DNA from: Planctomycetes bacterium UBA4800
Lineage (GTDB): Bacteria; Planctomycetota; UBA8108; UBA8890; UBA8898
DNA length: 9,779 nt
Assembly (NCBI GenBank): GCA_002402755.1
Contig: DHGK01000021.1
Location: forward strand, 11,158 to 20,936
Direction: 5' to 3'
The position numbers and the translations under genes were made by a program. Below, one piece after another: positions 6,332 through 9,779 of this stretch. The notes under the pieces were generated by a model, which saw nothing but the letters and a program-made list of their open reading frames with translations, searched no databases and had not been told where the DNA came from. Every line of letters begins with the position of its first letter. Positions within the stretch are counted from its first letter, which is position 1.

Positions 6332-6561
6332 CGGTCGAGCATTCGCCGGGCCTTCGCCAGCGCTTCTTCGCCGTCGATGGCCTTGACGCGCCCCATCCGG
6401 ATCTCTTCGCGCCGTTTCCTCACGGTGTCCAGATGTGCGCGCTGGAGAGCCGGGTCGATACGGCTCTCGATATGCTCGACGAGGCGCTCGACGAGACGTT
6501 CCTTGGATTCATCGCTCAGGCCGAGCGCGCTTCTGTACACGTCATCGAACGCCTCTGCCAT
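6328..6561 (-). CDS. Antitoxin, putative addiction-module component family
   Basis: A 77-aa charged, mainly helical protein. The region from SDESKERLVERLVEHIES (16-33) to TVRKRREEIRMGRVKAIDGEEALAKAR (46-72) matches the short antitoxins that precede ParE-type toxins (the addiction-module component group, Pfam Unstab_antitox). The C-terminal RxxEIxxGxVKxIxxEEALAKxR part normally wraps the toxin. These antitoxins usually repress their own operon. The start at 6561 is set by AGGAGG seven bases upstream; a longer reading from 6750 runs through non-conserved sequence and is not supported. It overlaps the toxin by four bases. Confidence 0.85.
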   Translation of the reverse strand: MAEAFDDVYRSALGLSDESKERLVERLVEHIESRIDPALQRAHLDTVRKRREEIRMGRVKAIDGEEALAKARRMLDR

Positions 6562-6568
6562 CCGGTTG

Positions 6569-6574
6569 CCTCCT
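6569..6574 (-). promoter_or_regulatory. Ribosome binding site of the antitoxin
   Basis: AGGAGG lies 7 bases before ATG 6561, the best-spaced site in the window. It fixes the antitoxin start and rules out the longer reading frame. Confidence 0.7.
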
Positions 6575-6605
6575 GGAGCGCGCAACACGCTGCCCTCATC
6601 AGGCG

Positions 6606-6634
6606 ATGGTAGCTTGCATTCTGGCAGGACGCAA
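6606..6634 (-). promoter_or_regulatory. Candidate promoter of the toxin-antitoxin operon
   Basis: On the minus strand, TTGCGT (6629-6634), a 17-base spacer and TACCAT (6606-6611) match at 3/6 and 4/6. The spacing and the relatively AT-rich setting are reasonable, but the hexamers are weak. Confidence 0.3.
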
Positions 6635-6678
6635 CTTCCCGGGAGGCCGTTCACCGTTTCCTCAGCGCTGCATGGTCG

Positions 6679-6707
6679 TTGCATCGCCCCCGCCGCGCCG
6701 CTATCAT
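6679..6707 (+). promoter_or_regulatory. Candidate promoter of the error-prone polymerase gene
   Basis: TTGCAT (6679-6684), a 17-base spacer and TATCAT (6702-6707) match at 3/6 and 5/6. Predicted initiation near 6714 falls inside the LexA-like box. The leader would be about 35 bases, with no strong Shine-Dalgarno before ATG 6749. Confidence 0.45.
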
Positions 6708-6712
6708 GGTCA

Positions 6713-6726
6713 CAAACACACGTTCG
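6713..6726. promoter_or_regulatory. LexA-like SOS box at the dnaE2 transcription start
   Basis: CAAAC-ACAC-GTTCG matches the LexA/DinR consensus CGAACRNRYGTTYG at 13 of 14 positions. The only difference is A for G at position 2. It begins 5 bases after the candidate -10 box and covers the predicted start, the normal position for LexA repression. Many genomes place dnaE2/imuC under LexA. The host's own LexA consensus is unknown. Confidence 0.5.
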
Positions 6727-6748
6727 TTCAGGTCCGCGGGCGAAGCAC

Positions 6749-9727
6749 ATGATCGCGTTCTACGCGCAGAGCCATTATTCGCTTCTCAGGGGCGTGGCGA
6801 GCCCCGCCGCCATCCCCGGCCTTGCGCGGGCGAACGGCTACGAGGGGGCGGTGCTCGCCGACCGGGACAGCCTGGCCGGCGCGGCGGAGTTCTTCCGCGC
6901 GGCGGAGGCGGCGGGCGTTGCGGCGTACGCGGGCGTCGAGCTCACGGACCGCGAGGGCCGCGCGGCGCTCCTCGTCATCCGGAACCGCGAGGGCTACGAG
7001 GCGGCGAGCGCCCTCCTCTCGGCGCGGAACCTGGATGCGGACTTCACGCTGCGCGCGGCGCTCCGCGATGTGCCGGCCGGGCTGTTCGTCGCCGCGGGCG
7101 ATGCCGAGCTCGCGGGCGACCTCGCGTCCGCGCTGTCCCGCGATCGGCTCGGGGTGCTGCTGCTCAGGCCCGCCGCGACCGCGACCTGGGAGCGGGCGCA
7201 GCTCGAGGCCGCCCGCGCGCTCGGTCTTCCGCTCGTCGCGGCCTGCCGCTTCGTCTACGGGCGCGAGGAGGATCTCGAGACGGGCCGGCTGCTCCGCGCG
7301 ATCGGCGACGGCGCGTTCCTGAACGCCGCCGCGGCGCCCCCCTCGCGCGAGCTCTTGCTCCCCGCGCCGCGCGCGGCCGCGCTCTTCGGCGATGTCCCCG
7401 AGGCGCTCCGCGCCGCGTGCGCGGTCCTGGAAGGCGCCGACTTCAAGTGGAAACGCACGCGTTACATCGTACCCGCCCCGTCCGTGCGCCTCCCCGAGGA
7501 GCCCCCGCGCGTCCTCAGGCGCATCGCGCGCGAAAGCCTCAGGCGGCGCGGCCCCGTCTCGCGCGCGGCGTACGCGCGGCTCGATGCCGAGCTCCGCGAG
7601 ATCGCGCACCTCGGCCTGGCCTCGTATTTCCTGGTCGTCTGGGACATCGTCAGGGAGGCGCGGCGCGCCGGCATCCTCTGCGTCGGGCGCGGCTCGGGTG
7701 CGGGATCGCTCGTGAGTCACGCGCTCGGACTGACGCCGGTCGACCCGATCGAGGCGGGCCTTCTCTTCGAGCGTTTTCTTCATCGCCTGCGGCCGGATCT
7801 TCCGGACCTGGATCTCGATGTGGAATGGCGGCGCCGGGACGAGGTGATCCTGTCGGTCTACCGCCGCTACGGCGCCGACCGCACGGCCATGATCGGGAGC
7901 TACGCGACGATGCAGCCGCGCCTCGCCGTCCGCGAGACGGCGCGCGCGGCGGGGCTCCCGCCCCGCGAGATCGACCGCCTGAGCCGCGCCGTTCCGTACT
8001 CGCCGCAGGGAGGTTCCATTCGCGATGCGCTCGCGCGCTCCCCCCGCGCGGCGGGCATCGCGTGGGACGACCCCGTGTGTGCCGGCATTCTCGCCCGGGC
8101 CGAGCGGCTGCTCGCGATCCCGCGGCACCTCACGATCCACCCGGCGGGCATCGTCATCGCGGACGGGCCGCTCCGGCGCCTCGCGCCGCTCGCGATGGCG
8201 CCCAAGGGCATCGTCGTCACGCAGCTCGACATGCACGCCATCGAGGACACGGGGCTCATCAAGATCGATCTGCTGGGAAACCGCATGCTCGGAGAATTCG
8301 CCGAGGCGCGCGCGCTCGTCGCGGCGCGGCGCGGGCGGGACCTGCGCATCGAGACGATTCCGCGCGAGGACGCGCGCGCGGGCGAGCGCTGCCGGCGCGG
8401 CGATGCGATCGGCTGCTTCCAGATCGAGAGTCCCGCGATGCGGCAGCTCATGACGGCGCTCGACGCCCGCTCGTGGCGGGACCTGCTCGCGGCGGTCGCG
8501 CTCATCAGGCCCGGCCCGGCGGCGGCCGGATCGAAGGACCGCTTCATCCGCAGGGTCCACGGGGAGGCGGCGCCGCCCGCCCCGCACCCGAGCGTGGCGC
8601 GCGCGCTCGATCACACGCGCGGCGTCCTCCTCTTCGAGGAGGATCTCATGCGCGTATTCCACGCGGTGACGGCGCGGCCGCTCTGCGAGGGAGAGCTCCT
8701 GCGCGCGCGCATCAAGGCCGCCCGCGGGGACGAGGCGGCGCTCGCGCCCCTCAGGGAGGAGTTCGCGCGCGCGGCGGCGGCCAACGGCGTCGGGCCGGCG
8801 GCGGCCGCGGCGGTCTGGCGCGACCTCCTGCGATTTGCCGCCTACACCTACAACCAGGCGCACGCCGCGGTCTTCAGCCTGCTCGCCTGGTGCATGGCGT
8901 ACGTGAAGGCGCACTTCACCCCCGAGTTCTTCTGCGCGATCCTCAACCACCATGCCGGCATGTACCCGGCCAGGGTGCTCCTCGCCGAGGCCGTGCGCGA
9001 GGGGATCGAGGTCAGGCCGCCGTCGGTGCAGTGCGCGGGCGAGCGCTACGCGCTCGAGGGCGATGCCCTCAGGATGCCGCTCACCGCGGTGCGCGCGCTC
9101 TCCGCGGCCGCGTGCGCGCGGATCGTGGCCGCGCGGCCGTTCGCATCGATGGCGGATTTCCTGCGCCGCGCGCGGCCGAATGCGCGCGAGGCCGAGAATT
9201 TGATCCGCGCGGGCGCGCTCGACTGGATCGGCGTGGAGCGGCCGAAGCTCATGTGGGAGCTGGCCGTGAGCCTGCGCCGCCGCCGCGACGGCGCGGAAGG
9301 GCTGCCCTTTCCCGTGTCGTACCCGCCGCTGCCGCCGCTGTCGGCGCGCGGGAGGATGGCGCAGGAGTTCGCGGTCCTCGACTTCGCGCCCTCGGGCGAC
9401 GCGCTCGCGGCGCTCAGGCGCGATCTTGGCGTCGAGGACCTGGTCCCGGCGGCGACCCTGCCGCGCCACGAGGGGCGGGACGTATGCGTGATGGGGTTTC
9501 TCGCCGCGTTCAGGGAGGTCCCGTCCTCGCGCGGCGGCCGCATGGCGTTCGCGAGCTTGCAGGACGAGACCGGCTGGGCCGAGATCGTGTTCTTCGGGCC
9601 GGCCTACCGGCGCAACGCGGCGCGCGTGCGCGGCGGGGTCCTCGCGGCGCGCGGCACGGTGCGGCGCCGCTTCGGCGCCGTGCACGTCGAGGGCCGGGCG
9701 GTGGTGGAGATGGACCGAAGGCTGTAG
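6749..9727 (+). CDS. dnaE2: Error-prone DNA polymerase, DnaE2/ImuC type
   Basis: A C-family polymerase alpha subunit of 992 aa used in damage tolerance. The PHP domain (1-65) keeps the fold pattern SHYSLLRG but has lost the His-x-His-x-His ligands (A3, Y5, Q7), and ADRDSLAG replaces TDH. The palm has VGRGSGAGS (312-320), PDLDLDVEW with catalytic aspartates D355 and D357, and KIDLLG with D507. Other C-family landmarks are PRHLTIHPAG (458-467) and GCFQIES (555-561). HHAGMYP (734-740) resembles the DPGMYP motif typical of DnaE2. A helix-hairpin-helix region lies at about 775-830 and an OB fold at about 910-985. The protein ends there, without the tau-binding domain of replicative DnaE (about 1,160 aa). 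ATG 6749 begins directly at the PHP domain; the frame stays open to 6080, but that part runs antisense through the toxin-antitoxin genes. No imuA or imuB lies in the window. Confidence 0.9.
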   Translation: MIAFYAQSHYSLLRGVASPAAIPGLARANGYEGAVLADRDSLAGAAEFFRAAEAAGVAAYAGVELTDREGRAALLVIRNREGYEAASALLSARNLDADFTLRAALRDVPAGLFVAAGDAELAGDLASALSRDRLGVLLLRPAATATWERAQLEAARALGLPLVAACRFVYGREEDLETGRLLRAIGDGAFLNAAAAPPSRELLLPAPRAAALFGDVPEALRAACAVLEGADFKWKRTRYIVPAPSVRLPEEPPRVLRRIARESLRRRGPVSRAAYARLDAELREIAHLGLASYFLVVWDIVREARRAGILCVGRGSGAGSLVSHALGLTPVDPIEAGLLFERFLHRLRPDLPDLDLDVEWRRRDEVILSVYRRYGADRTAMIGSYATMQPRLAVRETARAAGLPPREIDRLSRAVPYSPQGGSIRDALARSPRAAGIAWDDPVCAGILARAERLLAIPRHLTIHPAGIVIADGPLRRLAPLAMAPKGIVVTQLDMHAIEDTGLIKIDLLGNRMLGEFAEARALVAARRGRDLRIETIPREDARAGERCRRGDAIGCFQIESPAMRQLMTALDARSWRDLLAAVALIRPGPAAAGSKDRFIRRVHGEAAPPAPHPSVARALDHTRGVLLFEEDLMRVFHAVTARPLCEGELLRARIKAARGDEAALAPLREEFARAAAANGVGPAAAAAVWRDLLRFAAYTYNQAHAAVFSLLAWCMAYVKAHFTPEFFCAILNHHAGMYPARVLLAEAVREGIEVRPPSVQCAGERYALEGDALRMPLTAVRALSAAACARIVAARPFASMADFLRRARPNAREAENLIRAGALDWIGVERPKLMWELAVSLRRRRDGAEGLPFPVSYPPLPPLSARGRMAQEFAVLDFAPSGDALAALRRDLGVEDLVPAATLPRHEGRDVCVMGFLAAFREVPSSRGGRMAFASLQDETGWAEIVFFGPAYRRNAARVRGGVLAARGTVRRRFGAVHVEGRAVVEMDRRL

Positions 9728-9752
9728 GTTGGAGTACACATTCGGTGAACCC

Positions 9753-9775
9753 GCGGCCCTGCAGGCGCCGGCCGC
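9753..9775 (+). terminator. GC-rich hairpin after dnaE2, possible terminator
   Basis: GCGGCC (9753-9758) and GGCCGC (9770-9775) can pair around an 11-base loop, 25 bases past the polymerase stop. No T-run is visible before the window ends, so this is weak. Confidence 0.2.
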
Positions 9776-9779
9776 AGCC

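Noticed and set aside
6080..6748. Upstream extension of the dnaE2 frame
   Set aside because: The frame stays open, but it crosses the antisense toxin and antitoxin genes and is not polymerase-like. The PHP domain begins right at ATG 6749.
6562..6750. Longer antitoxin start
   Set aside because: It would add about 63 non-conserved residues and run through both candidate promoters. ATG 6561 has an ideal ribosome binding site.
6728..9739. A 1,003-codon open frame antisense to the polymerase gene
   Set aside because: It mirrors dnaE2 in very high-GC sequence where stops are rare. Its translation is arginine/alanine-rich and low in complexity with no family motifs, while the plus strand encodes a full polymerase.
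1..9779. CRISPR arrays, tRNA or rRNA genes, insertion sequences, phage genes
   Set aside because: I read for spaced direct repeats, tRNA arm patterns and transposase or integrase motifs and saw none. Apart from the toxin-antitoxin pair there is no mobile-element signal.

Overview
This is a GC-rich bacterial chromosomal window. The phylum cannot be fixed from the sequence. GC is about 78% in the sampled part of the polymerase gene (54 A/T in bases 7021-7260). An ETF-linked acyl-CoA dehydrogenase operon, a type II secretion F-domain protein and an orphan UVR-motif protein would suit a deeply branching Gram-negative-type lineage such as a PVC, Hydrogenedentes-like or deltaproteobacterial-type group. 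That placement is recalled family distribution, not proof.

Layout, left to right. Bases 1-36 are probably the tail of an upstream gene. Bases 37-272 are non-coding with small hairpins. A short GspF/PilC-type inner-membrane protein (+) follows at 273-1241, then a 129-base spacer with a candidate promoter and a perfect 7-bp hairpin, then a 273-aa protein of unknown function with a C-terminal UvrB/UvrC motif (+, 1371-2192). It converges, 13 bases away, on the three-gene operon etfB-etfA-acyl-CoA dehydrogenase (-, 5831 down to 2206). A 203-base upstream region holds a candidate promoter with an inverted repeat over its -10 box. Next is a ParE-type toxin-antitoxin pair (-, 6561 down to 6035), clearly lower in GC than the polymerase gene. 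A 187-base divergent region separates it from a DnaE2/ImuC-type error-prone DNA polymerase (+, 6749-9727).

How the genes work together. The dehydrogenase oxidises an acyl-CoA and passes electrons to the EtfAB flavoprotein encoded with it. The EtfB flavin/nucleotide-binding segment looks like the type seen in anaerobe and bifurcating ETFs rather than the AMP-binding housekeeping type. The polymerase has an intact catalytic triad but a PHP domain stripped of metal ligands, and it ends after its OB fold, as expected for a damage-tolerance polymerase. A LexA-like box (13 of 14 positions to the Gram-positive-type consensus) sits at its predicted transcription start, which suggests SOS control. The toxin-antitoxin cassette looks acquired. 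I found no wholly new system. The most rewarding leads are the LexA-like operator, the ETF type and the UVR-motif protein.
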